64,000 nucleotides of DNA from Semisulcospira habei. Lineage: Eukaryota; Mollusca; Gastropoda; Semisulcospiridae. The position numbers were made by a program, and so were the translations under genes. The stretch lies in assembly GCA_036245525.1 (NCBI GenBank), contig BTPG01000005.1:210205503-210269502 (forward strand), written 5' to 3'. Of this stretch, positions 33,327 through 43,900 are shown piece after piece. The stretch's first letter is position 1. Every line of letters starts with the position of its first letter. The notes beneath the pieces were generated by a model that saw only the letters and a program-made list of their open reading frames with translations, made no database searches and was not told the origin of the DNA.

Positions 33327-33800
33327 TGTTGCCATAAGTAGCGATAACGACGAGATGCGAATGAAACATTAACAAGCTATGGTCATTGAATTTATAGTAT
33401 TCAACACATTCAAGTACGACTCAAGGACCGTGAACCCACAGGGGATTACTCTTACAGACAGGTGATGAAAAGTATATGAACTTCCTTCAACCGAAGGCCA
33501 TCGGCGTGTCAAGGTCAAACAAGGTCCAACAACAACTGGAGTGTGCAGTCAGATGTCGACACACACGTGATCATCGCGTATTAGACGATGAAGTGCTGGT
33601 CTAAGATTCTGTGCCTTACGGCGCCTTAAGATTCTGACCCTACCGGGCCTTAAGTGAGCTTAGTCCTGCGCCAGCCACTAAGCAAGGTGCTCTGCTATAG
33701 CGGGGTGAGTGTTGTGGCCTCAGGAAAAAGCTCACTCATTCTACTAGTCCCAGGAGGGCAAAGGTAAGGGCGATTTCCGTGACCCGGGCCATTAACATTT
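33327..33800. other. unassigned sequence
   Basis: It holds the tgcgccagccactaagcaag block near 33,666 that also occurs at 27.1 kb, and a cggcgccttaag-like inverted pair near 33620-33650. No gene is seen. Confidence 0.45.
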
Positions 33801-33905
33801 CTGTATAAGAGGAGCAAGACACAGATGAAAGCAACAAAAAGCATACATCCTCATGCGACCCCGAGATTGCGGGGAGCTAATTAAGACCTATGCCTCTTGC
33901 AGTTG
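33801..33905. mobile_element. PalB, diverged
   Basis: It keeps agcatacatcctcatgcg, a ccccgagattgcgggg tip and gacctatgcctcttgcagtt. Confidence 0.65.
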
Positions 33906-34110
33906 ACATGTTATTACTGTAGCTGTCTAATTGTTTGTTGCGCTCCGGCAAAAGGTGGTTGATGATCGCCGTATTCGTATTAAGCCGTACGGCCTTGTGG
34001 TAAGATGTCTAGACATTTAAGTGGCATTTGATTTATCTATACACGTGTAAAGGCAAATCAGAATGGGTCCTTAGCCTACTATTGTGCTAATTGTTTTGCA
34101 TTAGCGCGAA

Positions 34111-34204
34111 TTCTGGGAAGAGTTTCGTGACCCTGACTCGCTTCGAGTGTCAAAGTTCATATTGTCGCTTGGAGCGAGTCAGGGGCATAAAACTCTTGCC
34201 AGAA
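34111..34204. repeat. imperfect palindrome
   Basis: The arms ttctgggaagagtttcgtga and its inverse (ctcttgccagaa) extend through ccctgactcgct/agcgagtcagggg. The loop is about 20 bp. No other copy is in the window. Confidence 0.75.
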
Positions 34205-34325
34205 ACTTCGATCCGCTCCCTCTGTGGTCTCTCGTTGAGACAGCTTGAGGCAGACTGCCTGTCACGACAGAGGACTGACATCATGTGGTCTGATTTGCTT
34301 GGAACTAACTGTTGAATGTGTTTAC

Positions 34326-34375
34326 AACTTAACCCTTTGGCTGTCGTTAGCGCTTTTTGTCGAGATGATTCCGGC
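34326..34375. mobile_element. PalC left-end remnant
   Basis: TTAA is followed by ccctttggctgtcgttagcg and tttttgtcgagatgattcc. The right half is missing. Confidence 0.6.
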
Positions 34376-34498
34376 AACCAAAGTGTAGTGCTCAGCAAAC
34401 AATGACTCTAACTTTCAATATGATCGGAACAAACAAAGGGGATGCGTACATGCACTTTTGGACCGTGAAGCTGCACAGAACGGCTGATGGCCGGCACA

Positions 34499-34888
<390 letters not shown>

Positions 34889-34890
<2 letters not shown>

Positions 34891-35535
34891 CCTGCGTGCA
34901 TCGTTTGGGGTGGGTCAGATGAGTCTGCAAAGAGGGGTACAATTATATTATTGCACTGTGCGTAATATCCATTTCATCGCACGCCCACATTTCATTCTAC
35001 AGTTTTACTGTAACAATTAAAACAATCAACGATTACACGTAATGATAACATGCATATAAAAGCCACACATGACCACTAAAGCCACACATGACCACTAAAG
35101 CCACACATGACCACTAAAGCCACACATGACCACTAAAGCCACACATGACCACTAAAGCCACACATGACCACTAAACAACACATAGACTTGAGACGTAAAT
35201 ACGTAGATAATAAAACATTTTTGAAAGCTGTAGACTTGACGAGTGTGTGACACGATGACAGTGAAATAAAGACTGACGCCACAGAGCAGCGGTACGGTGT
35301 GTGCCGGCTAATGACGCACGTGCGTGTATAAATGACACAACGTAATCAAGTGAAGTCACAAGTTGAAGAACACTGTTTGTCACTGTATTTCCAAAGGCAA
35401 TACCGTTGCCCAGCAACTGAATGTTGACCAGTTTGCTTTGCGACTCCCGCCACGCGCAGCAAGTCTGTGTAGAATATTTTACCCGTCTCTAAAGTTGGTC
35501 GAAGCAGACATGCGCGATGCACCACATCCGGTCAC
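34889..35535. other. unassigned, with a 19-bp tandem repeat
   Basis: At 35057-35175 six copies of aaagccacacatgaccact are head to tail. The rest has no recognisable gene. Confidence 0.7.
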
Positions 35536-35685
35536 GGGTCTTTCGACATCAATGAATGTAAAACGGTGGATTGATTCAACCGAGACATGCCGTATGCAGA
35601 TACGCGGCAAATGCCGCGTATCTGCATGCGTCATGTCTCGATTGAATTAATCCATCGTTTTACGTTCATTGATGTCGAAAGACCC
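35536..35685. mobile_element. PalE-type palindrome, 150 bp
   Basis: The outer arms gggtctttcgacatcaatga (and inverse) enclose a PalE core with gagacatgcc and tip gcggcaaatgccgc. The core pairs almost perfectly (gcagatacgcgg/ccgcgtatctgc). Confidence 0.82.
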
Positions 35686-35779
35686 GTTACAAGCAGGATT
35701 TAAAGCGACCATGTACCATAAGCGGGAGACGGAGATGTAACAATAACTCAGCTACATTACGAGTACTGCCTGATTATAA

Positions 35780-35983
35780 CCCGTCCAGTGCCGAGAATAT
35801 CTGAACACCACTCGACTGCAAGAGAGATACAGGTCCTCATGAGCCCTGGCAGTTGCGGGGGGCTGATGAGGATCTATGGCACTTGCTGAAACCACTGTGT
35901 ATCCATGTTCCTGGAACAGCCAGGATATTTTGTGTTGGAATATCGAAGATTGAAGAAACACATTCTGCGTCAGCTGGCTCGGG
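35780..35983. mobile_element. PalB MITE
   Basis: The left end cccgtccagtgccgag lies after a mutated target. The core has ctgcaagagagatacaggtc and gaggatctatgg, and the right end agctggctcggg is followed by TTAA at 35984-35987. Length is 204 bp. Confidence 0.78.
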
Positions 35984-36002
35984 TTAATGTGGCACTTTCC
36001 AG

Positions 36003-36096
36003 TCTACCATGATAATTTAAGAGTATTGGCTAATTAGCTTGGAGCCACAGGCGCCAAGCTAATTAGGCCATACTTTTAAATCATCATGGTAGATTC
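36003..36096. mobile_element. PalA-like hairpin, diverged
   Basis: Arms tctaccatgataatttaaga and its inverse, with tip gcttggagcc-aca-ggcgccaagc. The arms differ from the PalA consensus but pair with each other (ttggctaatt/aattaggcca), so both arms changed together or arose by arm copying. Confidence 0.7.
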
Positions 36097-36230
36097 ATTT
36101 CCCAGCTTCCATGAAAGACGGAAACAGAGATGCCCCATCTCCCGCTGTTCCATTCGGACTGAGTGAGAGTATGACAAATCTGGCATCTCACGTTCATTTC
36201 TAGAAGGCCGTCTCTATATATGTCTGTTAA

Positions 36231-36304
36231 CTCATTCGAGACGTGCCGCCATACGGATATACGGCGAACCGCCGCGTATCCGTAGGCGGCACGTCTCCAA
36301 TGAG
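36231..36304. mobile_element. PalE MITE, 74 bp, TTAA-flanked
   Basis: TTAA at 36227-36230 and 36305-36308. Arms are ctcattcgagacgtgccgcc and ggcggcacgtctccaatgag. The tip is centred on gcgaaccgc. Confidence 0.83.
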
Positions 36305-36308
36305 TTAA

Positions 36309-36455
36309 CTCATTGTGTCCCAGGTACGATTTACCCACACTTTGAAGCTGTCCTATGAGGACTGCGTTACGACCATGATAGTTCAAGGGTGGTGCCAGAA
36401 TAGCTTGGCGCATAGGCGCCAAGCTATTCTGGCACCACCCTTGAACTATTATGAA
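36309..36455. mobile_element. PalA' MITE sharing a TTAA with PalE
   Basis: It begins immediately after the TTAA at 36305-36308. Hairpin arms gttcaagggtggtgccagaa lead to a shortened tip ggcgcataggcgcc. The right end is ragged. Confidence 0.75.
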
Positions 36456-37046
36456 AGGCAACGTGTGTTGAGCGCGTCGATGTGAAGTGCGTCCAGCACC
36501 TGTGTGAATTCGCGCGTGTCTTCGATCGATTTCAAGTTTGTGTCGCCTTTAGGTGGCATGTCATCCGCGTCATGATCACCGAAGTCCTTGTTTCCATTAC
36601 GCGCGAAGTGTCAGTAATTCCAGTCTTAGCGTTGCAAAGGAATGCTATTGTATGATTCGCGCACGGTGTCGGTACCACAATGCACATCGCGGGCCAACAT
36701 GTGACGCAAGAGCTGGCTGAGGCTTCCAGTCAAATTCGCCATGCGTCAGTGACGCCAAGATGTCGCTGGTCGCCGTGCAGATATCAGCACACGCGTCATA
36801 CGTCAGTGACGCTGGTGTCAGCTCAGTCCTTGCGCGACGCACGTGACATCGGACGATGTGGGCTTGACGTGACGCAATAGGCGTCGTGTGATGTAGGTCA
36901 GGCGGGACGCACTAGGCGTCAGTGACGCTGGTCTTCGGAGCAGCACTGTCGTACTCCCCCATTCCCCTTCTGAAACTGCAACACACGCAAATATGACAGT
37001 TATTGGGATTATTTCACGTGTGGCGTCGATACATCGGTAATTTCCG
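36456..37046. other. unassigned, with repeated cgtcagtgacg
   Basis: The 11-bp palindrome cgtcagtgacg occurs three times (near 36745, 36801 and 36917). No gene is seen. Confidence 0.5.
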
Positions 37047-37395
37047 CTTGTTGGCAATCAGAATACATGCAATAATAGACGTTGATCGGAAATCAGAAGT
37101 AACACAAAACTGCACGTATTTCGATGAAAACTGTGGATTAAAAGCCAGGACAAACATGTGATAACGCTTGATTGTCCTGGCTTTTAAGCCACTGATTCAC
37201 TTGTTGGCAACCAGAATACATGCAGTAATAGACGTTGATCGGAAATCAGAAGTAACACAAAACTGCACGTGTTTCGATGAAAACTGTGGATTAAAAGCCA
37301 GGACAAACATGTGATAACGCATGTTTGTCCTGGCTTTTAAGCCACTGATTTCGTCGAAATTTCGTGCAATTTTGATCTACTTTTGATTTCCCGAA
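37047..37395. mobile_element. foldback element with internal 153-bp duplication
   Basis: Two tandem copies of 153 bp start at 37047 and 37200 with cttgttggcaa. Each contains a hairpin (aaaagccaggacaaacatg / tgtcctggctttt). The sequence right of the second copy (tttcgtcgaaatttcgtgca) is inverse to the shared left arm, so the element was a palindrome before it duplicated. A related core recurs at 63.66 kb. Confidence 0.75.
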
Positions 37396-37497
37396 TTCCT
37401 CTGTTTAGGTTTGCCTCCTTGTGGTACTGCTTACGTGCACAAAGAAAAAGGTGCGAAATCACACTTCCAATGACAGATCGCTTCCACGAAGGAGAAG

Positions 37498-37860
37498 AGT
37501 CGACCATCATAACTTAAGGGTAGTGCCAGAATTGACGGATGCCTGTGAAGGCACCAGTGCTACAATGGTCTATCATCATCTGCATCAACACCTTAACGGC
37601 TACGGACGAGACCTGTTGGAAAAAATGCGTTCGTAAAGAAGTTGTGTTGTCAAGGGTGGTGTCAGAATAGCTTGGCGCCTCTAGACGCCAAGATATTGTC
37701 ACCACCCTTGACAGAATAGAGGCGCCAAGCTATTCTGACACCACCCTTGACAGAATAGAGGCGCCAAGCTATTCTGACACCACCCTTGACAGAATAGAGG
37801 CGCCAAGCTATTTTGACACCACCCTTGACAGAACGGCGTCGTCAGTAGCAGTCAAGGGGT
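37498..37860. mobile_element. PalA' derivative with 39-bp tandem expansion
   Basis: A PalA arm scrap at 37500-37535 is followed by unrelated sequence. A PalA' hairpin then starts at 37648 (caagggtggtgtcagaatag). Its right arm has become three 39-bp units at 37711, 37750 and 37789: acagaatagaggcgccaagc then tattctgacaccacccttg. The copy ends acggcgtcgtc...gggg-TTAA at 37858-37861. Confidence 0.78.
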
Positions 37861-37968
37861 TAAAGAGACAGCTAGTCTTTCGGGTGGTTCTCCAAAATGT
37901 TCTCTAAATCTGCTGAATATACAGCCTGTTTAGATCAGTACAAATACTGACTCTTGAAATAAAGAAGT

Positions 37969-38277
37969 TCATACGACGATATCTATTAGTCGAAGATACC
38001 TCTCTCTCACCATCAGCACATATGGTCCTGCCTTCTTTACACATGTATATCTATTCTGTACGGTGGCCACACGAGTACATGCTGCGGCGCCTATTGTCTC
38101 TGCGCATGTGCGACGCTTACAACTCGTGTAATAATACACACCATCAATCGTGTTCCTAGACAGGTCCATGCGGTACGTTCCGGGAGTTTGCGTCGGTGCG
38201 GCCTCGATCTGAGTGTACGTTCCATTGATAATGTTAGTGGAAGTCGAAAAATATACGTCTCTGAGTATTTTGGTCAT
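37969..38277 (-). CDS. unrecognised exon-like frame, 102 codons
   Basis: I do not recognise the product. The minus-strand frame from 38277 to 37969 has no stop and an ordinary protein composition (NGTYTQIEAAPTQTPGTYRM, TIDGVYYYTSCKRRTCAETI, CTRVATVQNRYTCVKKAG). It has four Cys, which would suit a small secreted or extracellular domain. No signal peptide or transmembrane segment is apparent. The peptide GTYRMDxSR recurs in a plus-strand frame at 38809-39003, because about 30 bp are inverted between 38153-38183 and 38823-38853. Splice sites are not convincing. It could be an exon or the coding remnant of an unknown mobile element. Confidence 0.35.
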   Translation of the reverse strand: MTKILRDVYFSTSTNIINGTYTQIEAAPTQTPGTYRMDLSRNTIDGVYYYTSCKRRTCAETIGAAACTRVATVQNRYTCVKKAGPYVLMVRERYLRLIDIVV

Positions 38278-39040
38278 TATAATAATAAAATAAATAAATA
38301 ATTACGGTATTTATAATGCGCGTATCTTATAATAATTATAACTCTAAGCGCGATTATGTTCACCAAAGAGGCATTCTTCTTCAAGCCTTGCCCCCCTGTA
38401 ATTAGTTGGCTGTTGTTTACAAGCTCTACATTCTTCATTTTCATCTTCTGCGCATAAGCGCATCCACAGTAACACATTTCACTCTGTTCATGCCCTGCAT
38501 ATTTCCATCCATTTACTTTCACACCTTCACTATGGAAAAGTGGGAACGCCACCGAACTGCAAGAGGCTAGAAGCACATGGGCCCCCTCAGATGAACTAAC
38601 GTACGGCAGATGTGGGGGCTTATGTGGTTCTTTGTCTCTTGCTGACCACATTCATATCCGTTTTCCGTGGACTGTTGTGATAAAACAGATACAGATTATA
38701 TCAAAAATAAAACTTTACTGAATAGTTTAACAACTTTGGATGGCCCATGCAGACAAAATGCTCAGTGGTGAATGATTTCCCAGGAATCCTACACTTAGCT
38801 CGGGCAGCATGGACGCAGTTACTGGAACGTACCGCATGGACGAGTCTAGGGCGAAACAGAAAAATATATTTTTACGTCACAAATTTAATGTGGAACTACG
38901 TGTTAAAAATTCCCTGCCAGGGATTAACGTGAGAACACACAAAGCAAGAAGAACGCTCGTGTATAGGCTCAAACTAGTCAACCCCTCTGTCAAACCGACA
39001 TGACACGAAAAGGGGATTATACGACAGTGGGAAAAATACT
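38278..39040. other. unassigned, with PalB copy and inverted 30-mer
   Basis: A diverged PalB hairpin lies at 38560-38648 (actgcaagaggctagaagca, loop with gaactaacgtacggcag, ctttgtctcttgctg). The plus-strand frame 38809-39003 (MDAVTGTYRMDESRAKQKN) is discussed with the previous entry. Otherwise nothing is recognised. Confidence 0.5.
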
Positions 39041-39044
39041 TTAA

Positions 39045-39178
39045 CTCGTCCAGTGCCGAGAAAATGTAAACACCACCCAACTGCAAGAGGTAGAAATCCT
39101 CATGAGCCCCCGCAGTTGCGGGGGCTCATGAGGATCTATGCCTCTTGGTGACACCATTTTGAATCCATATTCTTGAGA

Positions 39179-39211
<33 letters not shown>

Positions 39212-39276
39212 GGGGGGGGGGGGGCGGGAATCTTGAGGAAAATGCAGACAGTCTGCGTCAGTTGGCACGGAACGGG
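39045..39276. mobile_element. PalB MITE with poly-T insertion
   Basis: TTAA at 39041-39044 and 39277-39280. It has a full hairpin with tip cccccgcagttgcgggg, then a run of about 30 T and 14 G near 39181-39225 that lengthens the element to 232 bp. Confidence 0.85.
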
Positions 39277-39420
39277 TTAAAGCACGACTTGCGATGACTT
39301 ACGACCCTCGACTTGTTGGACACATGGGACAAAATCCCTGGTGTTCCAAAAGAAAGCTTTTGTGCGTAAATCTTCATCACGCGTGGTTTCATTACCACTC
39401 CACGGTTTAGCTAACTTGTA

Positions 39421-39680
39421 CATAAGGTGTCAAAGCCTGGCAAAACAGTTAATATAGCATTTCCATAAGGTGTCAAAGCCTGGCAAAACAGTCAATGTAG
39501 CATTTCTATAAGGTGTCAAAGCCTGGCAAAACAGTCAATGTAGCATTTCCATAAGGTGTCAAAGCCTGGCAAAACAGTCAATGTAGCATTTCCATAAGGT
39601 GTCAAAGCCTGGCAAAACAGTCAATGTAGCATTTCCATAAGGTGTCAAAGCCGGGCAAAACAGTCAATGTAGCATTTCCG
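39421..39680. repeat. 43-bp tandem repeat, 6 copies
   Basis: Units start at 39421, 39464, 39507, 39550, 39593 and 39636 with cataaggtgtcaaagcctgg followed by caaaacagtcaatgtagcat. The array ends directly at the start of a PalA element. Confidence 0.95.
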
Positions 39681-39684
39681 TAAC

Positions 39685-39889
39685 TCATTCAGCCCCACGG
39701 CCGTATTTCCCAAATTCTGGAGGCGTCATCTAACCAATATGCACCAGTTGCAGGAGATGGAGCGACCATGATAATTCAAGGGTAGTGCCAGATTAGCTTG
39801 GCGCCGACAGGCGCCAAGCTAATCTGGCACTGCCCTTGAATTATCATGGTCGACCCATCTCCTGCTGTAGTGCGTCAGGGCTGAATGGG
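39685..39889. mobile_element. PalA MITE
   Basis: A complete copy with ctcattcagccccacggccg, tip ggcgcc-gaca-ggcgcc, right end agggctgaatggg and TTAA at 39890-39893. The left target reads GTAA. Confidence 0.85.
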
Positions 39890-39893
39890 TTAA

Positions 39894-40321
39894 GCAGCTT
39901 AGGGACAACCTTAGAATATGAAAAAAAATAATGTTGATTCGGACACACATTTAGGGTTGAAAGGCTTGTGATAACTCAAGTAGAGTTAATTACTGAATAA
40001 CGGAGCTAAACTCTTCACTTAGAAGACAGCAGAAAACATAGAAATCTTTGAAAACAATGGGCCTACGTAATCGGCTCTTACGTACATTTTCATCAGTACC
40101 CGATATTAGACAACATTTTTCTGGGTCAGTGCCCGGAAATTAAACATACCACGTGATGACTTTTTCAGCCAGTAGATAGCAGCGGATTGGACTGGCTGGC
40201 AATCGACCCAGTCCACTGCCACAGCCAACTGCAGGGATACGGATCGACCGTGATAGCTCATGGACAAGGCCTAATTAGCTTGGCGTCTGTCGCAGTCAAT
40301 TCATTAACCCATCTCCCGCAA
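39894..40321. other. unassigned, with PalA scrap
   Basis: A degraded PalA arm lies at 40228-40300 (ggatcgaccgtgatagctca, aattagcttggcg). No gene is seen. Confidence 0.5.
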
Positions 40322-40800
40322 GTGGATGTTAAATGACGTCTTTGCAATCAGGGCGAATTCAACACGGGATGTTAAATGACGTCTTTGCAATCAGGGCGAA
40401 TTCAACACGGGATGTTAAATGACGTCTTTGCAATCAGGGCGAATTCAACACGGGATGTTAAATGACGTCTTTGCAATCAGGGCGAATTCAACACGGGATG
40501 TTAAATGACGTCTTTGCAATCAGGGTGAATTCAACACGGGATGTTAAATGACGTCTCTGCAATCAGGGCGAATTCAACACGGAATGTTAAATGACGTCTT
40601 TGCAATCAGGGTGAATTCAGCACGGAATGTTAAATGACGTCTTTGCAATCAGGGCGAATTCAACACGGAATATTAAATGACGTCTCTGCAATCAGGGCGA
40701 ATTCAACACGGGATGTTAAATGACGTCTTCACAATCAGGGCGAATTCAACATGGAATGTAAAATGACATCTTTGCAATCAGGGCGAATTCAACACGGAAT
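40322..40800. repeat. 43-bp minisatellite, 11 copies
   Basis: The unit gggatgttaaatgacgtctt followed by tgcaatcagggcgaattcaa and cac repeats about 11 times, with ggg/gga and ggcg/ggtg variants. Each unit contains a tgacgtc palindrome (CRE-like core) and gaattc. Any regulatory role is unproven. Confidence 0.95.
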
Positions 40801-40839
40801 AGTTCCATCGATCAGTCCGAGGAACACAGATATGAATGG

Positions 40840-40975
40840 GGTCAGCAAGAGGCAAAGAACCTCTGACATTAGCGCCCGCATCTGTGGTAAGTTAGAGCAT
40901 CTGCGGGGTTCATGTGGTTCTTTGCCTCTTGCAGTTGGGTGGAGTTCTCACTTTTTCTGCAGTGAATGGGTTAAG
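40840..40975. mobile_element. PalB MITE, variant loop
   Basis: The arms gtcagcaagaggcaaagaac and gtggttctttgcctcttgc flank a loop catctgtggtaagttagagc. It ends cagtgaatggg-TTAA. Confidence 0.75.
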
Positions 40976-41700
40976 GAAAATGGATGAAACAACTTTTGGC
41001 TCAGTGACACAGAAAAAGATGGGGTTTTAATTTTTTTTTATTATTGTTTTAGCGAGCGCGCTGTTTTGTTGAGCAGCCAGCCGACATGAGCATTCTACAG
41101 CAGGCTAAAACTCTTCACAAAATCTGTGCCAGCCATTTCCGCTACAGAGGTGCCCTCGTCAGCAAAAAACAAAAAGCAATTTAACACAAAATTAACGCAA
41201 ATTAATTCAAACTGGATCAAATGCAACCAAAAGAGGAAAATAATAAAAGCAAAAGAAAAGAAAAAAAGAAAGAAACAAAATAAGCTGTAGAAATGAAAGC
41301 AAACAAGACAGAACAACTTCTATCGCGTGAATATGACGTGAAAAGCATCGAACTGCTAGTGAAGCTCCAACCAGGCTCACGGTATTAGTCTACTTGCACT
41401 CATCACAGCATGAACAGTATCCCTGGCTTTCAACAGTAGATCGTCTTAGAGCAGTCACACCTAGCGCCAAGATAAAAACCAACACTCTGTTATTCCTTCA
41501 AGGTACGACAGAGGGCATTTCATTTCAGAACGTGAGGTGAAACTGCTCTCGGCCAATTCAACATTTGAAAGATTTGACACAAGTCTGAGGTACAAGAGAT
41601 GGCCGCTCTCTCTGTGCAGCAGAAACTAGAAACAGGAGACAGGATAGCAGTGAATAAGGAAGTGTGCCAACATGGCGGAAATGCTACCCAAGCCCCGTTC
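40976..41700. other. unassigned sequence
   Basis: The 41160-41285 part is A-rich. The remainder shows short frames only. Confidence 0.45.
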
Positions 41701-41701
41701 G

Positions 41702-41775
41702 AGCCGTGCGGATCTGCATACGCGGCAAAACGGGGAGAAAAGACGCGCATCCGCAGACGACACGTCTCAAATGAA
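41702..41775. mobile_element. PalE, diverged
   Basis: It keeps ggatctgcatacgcggcaaa, cgcgcatccgcagacg and the right end cacgtctcaaatga, ending at the TTAA at 41776-41779 that also starts the next PalB. Confidence 0.65.
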
Positions 41776-41779
41776 TTAA

Positions 41780-41985
41780 GCCGTTCGCTGCCGAGAGAAA
41801 CTGAACACCATCCAACTGCACGAGGTATAGATCCTCATGAGCCCCCGCAGTTGCGGGGGCTCATGAGGATCTATGCCTCTTGCTGAAACCACTGTTAATG
41901 TTTGTTCCTGTGAGGGCTGGGGTCGTTGATGTTGAAGTTAGGATAATTCTACAAACACAGTATAGGTACATTGGCAGTTGCGGGG
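41780..41985. mobile_element. PalB MITE, 206 bp, TTAA-flanked
   Basis: TTAA at 41776-41779 and 41986-41989. The hairpin is perfect from tatagatcctcatgagcccc to its inverse, with tip cgcagttgcg. The left end is gccgttcgctgccgag and the right end is ttggcagttgcgggg. Confidence 0.87.
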
Positions 41986-41989
41986 TTAA

Positions 41990-42756
41990 GAAAGAAAGAT
42001 GGAAAGGTTTGGATGGACACGCACTAGTTATACAATAGGACTGCAAATGTTTAAAGGCAAATTGTACATGTGCAAATTGACGTATATATTGGCAAGCTAT
42101 AATTGATAATTAGTTTAATATTCCTGTTGTTCTATTTACAGTCACGTACGCCAATACAAAATCGTGTTCTAGGAATCAAGACAGCATCTGGCTTCATGAA
42201 GCTCACCTTGATTCTTAATCAGCTCATTAGTGTCGGACTTTTTTTTTCCCCAATTATTTCTCATCACTTTCATTTCCAGTGTCAGCAGGGGGAGGCGAAC
42301 CACGATATCTCAAGGGTAGTGCCTGCATATTGCACTGACATTTTGTGCTTACGGTTCTAATCTTAAACCATCTTCAATACAAAAAAATGCAAGTACTGCT
42401 ATTTTCAAATGACTTTGCACACTACGTTCTACAAGGCAAAATATGATAGATCATAATAACGCAACAGCTATTGTTCTAAACACCTAGTGTGACTGAAAGC
42501 AAAACTAACAGCAAAACAAAGCAACTGATCAAGAGAAACAAACTGAAACGAAACACTAAACAAACCTTTATTAGAACAAGTCTGCAAACCTGCAAAATGT
42601 TAAAAGAGAACACTGGTTGGACAACATAAAACGAAACAAAGTCCATCCTGGCAAGCGAGGCAACTCCAACGACAAAGGAACTGCCCCGCTTGTCGGGACG
42701 GGAAAAATCAAACAATGCAATGGCGCACGCCATGCGTCCCTTGGTTTAATACAATA
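41990..42756. other. unassigned sequence
   Basis: A PalA scrap (ctcaagggtagtgcc) occurs near 42308. No gene is seen. Confidence 0.45.
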
Positions 42757-42831
42757 ATACCATTTCTTCGTGCAAACCTTCGTTCGACCGGTACCGGTCG
42801 CACGAAGGTTCGCACGAAGAAATGGTAATAG
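42757..42831. repeat. near-perfect palindrome centred on ccggtaccgg
   Basis: The arms ataccatttcttcgtgcaa and its inverse meet through ccttcgttcgaccggtaccg. Its loop is almost absent. No other copy is in the window. Confidence 0.85.
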
Positions 42832-43774
42832 TGAGCTTGCTCCAGGCGCCCGTGGGTTCACCGCAAGACATTGCATTACGTCAAAGCACGTGAAGATTGC
42901 CCTCAAACAAACAACAACGAAAACAGGAAAACCAGGCAAACGAGGGGGATACGCAGGCATCTCACCTCTGGCGGAAGAAATGGCGGGAAAATTCGCGAGC
43001 GATAGTTGCCCTGGACCGTATGAAGCATACTGGCAGAATAAACAGAGACATGAGCTCTAGTTACCAGTCACCAGTTACCAGGGGCCTAGCTTGACTCTCT
43101 CGCAAAGTCGATGAACAATGGTCCTAAAATCTTTTAAGATCAAAACCCGTATTCTCTATTTTGCCTTGTTGATCTTAAGTCCCTCATTTAACCTGTCTCA
43201 CCTTTTCGAGATTTTTAAAATTTTAATTACATGACGACGTACCCTATTAAGTGATCTGTTACGTGATGTTGGATGTCAAATTCAACACTCTGTGACCTGG
43301 GGTAAGTAATAAAACAGACCTTGACATTTTGTACGTGTGTTTGGAGCCGGTAAGCTGAAATTTTAATTTGTTTGTCTCCCCACCAAATGTGACTGAACAA
43401 TGTGACGTGACGGACAGAATTGTTCAGACTCATCCGATTTCAAACTCATAAGACAATTACTGTTGGCAAACCCTGGGTAATGTCATGTGTGCCATCTTCC
43501 GATCAAATCCCTATCTTGGTCGCGAGATATATTTCTGATAAACTGGTTTAGGGAGAGATGTTCTGGATAAATACAGTTGCTATGGTGCCAGCCGAAACGT
43601 GTTCATCTTGTCTGACACACATTTATACTTCTTGGACCAGAAACAATTTGCCAGTGTGACACCAGCGCCACTAGGATACCGATGATACATCGATAGCTGT
43701 CATCAAGATGGATATCCACATCGACTGGCAGGAATTGTAAATGGTTACACTTTTACAGACAACGCCAGATATGT
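42832..43774. other. unassigned sequence
   Basis: Ordinary composition with no supportable frame or repeat. Confidence 0.45.
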
Positions 43775-43900
43775 TTCCAAGAGGCATAGATCATCATGAG
43801 CCCCCGCAGATGCGGGGCTCATGAGGATCTATGCCTCTTGCAGCCATAGGTGCATCCGTGTTCCTCATGCAGGTTTCGTGAGGATCCATGCGTCCTGCTG
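43775..43900. mobile_element. PalB hairpin core
   Basis: It has arms caagaggcatagatcatcat and atgaggatctatgcctcttg around cccccgcagatgcgggg. A second scrap, cgtgaggatccatgcgtcct, follows at 43875. Confidence 0.75.

Noticed and set aside
36680..36880. Repeated cgtcagtgacg as operator sites
   Set aside because: There are only three scattered copies, with no gene or promoter nearby to regulate.
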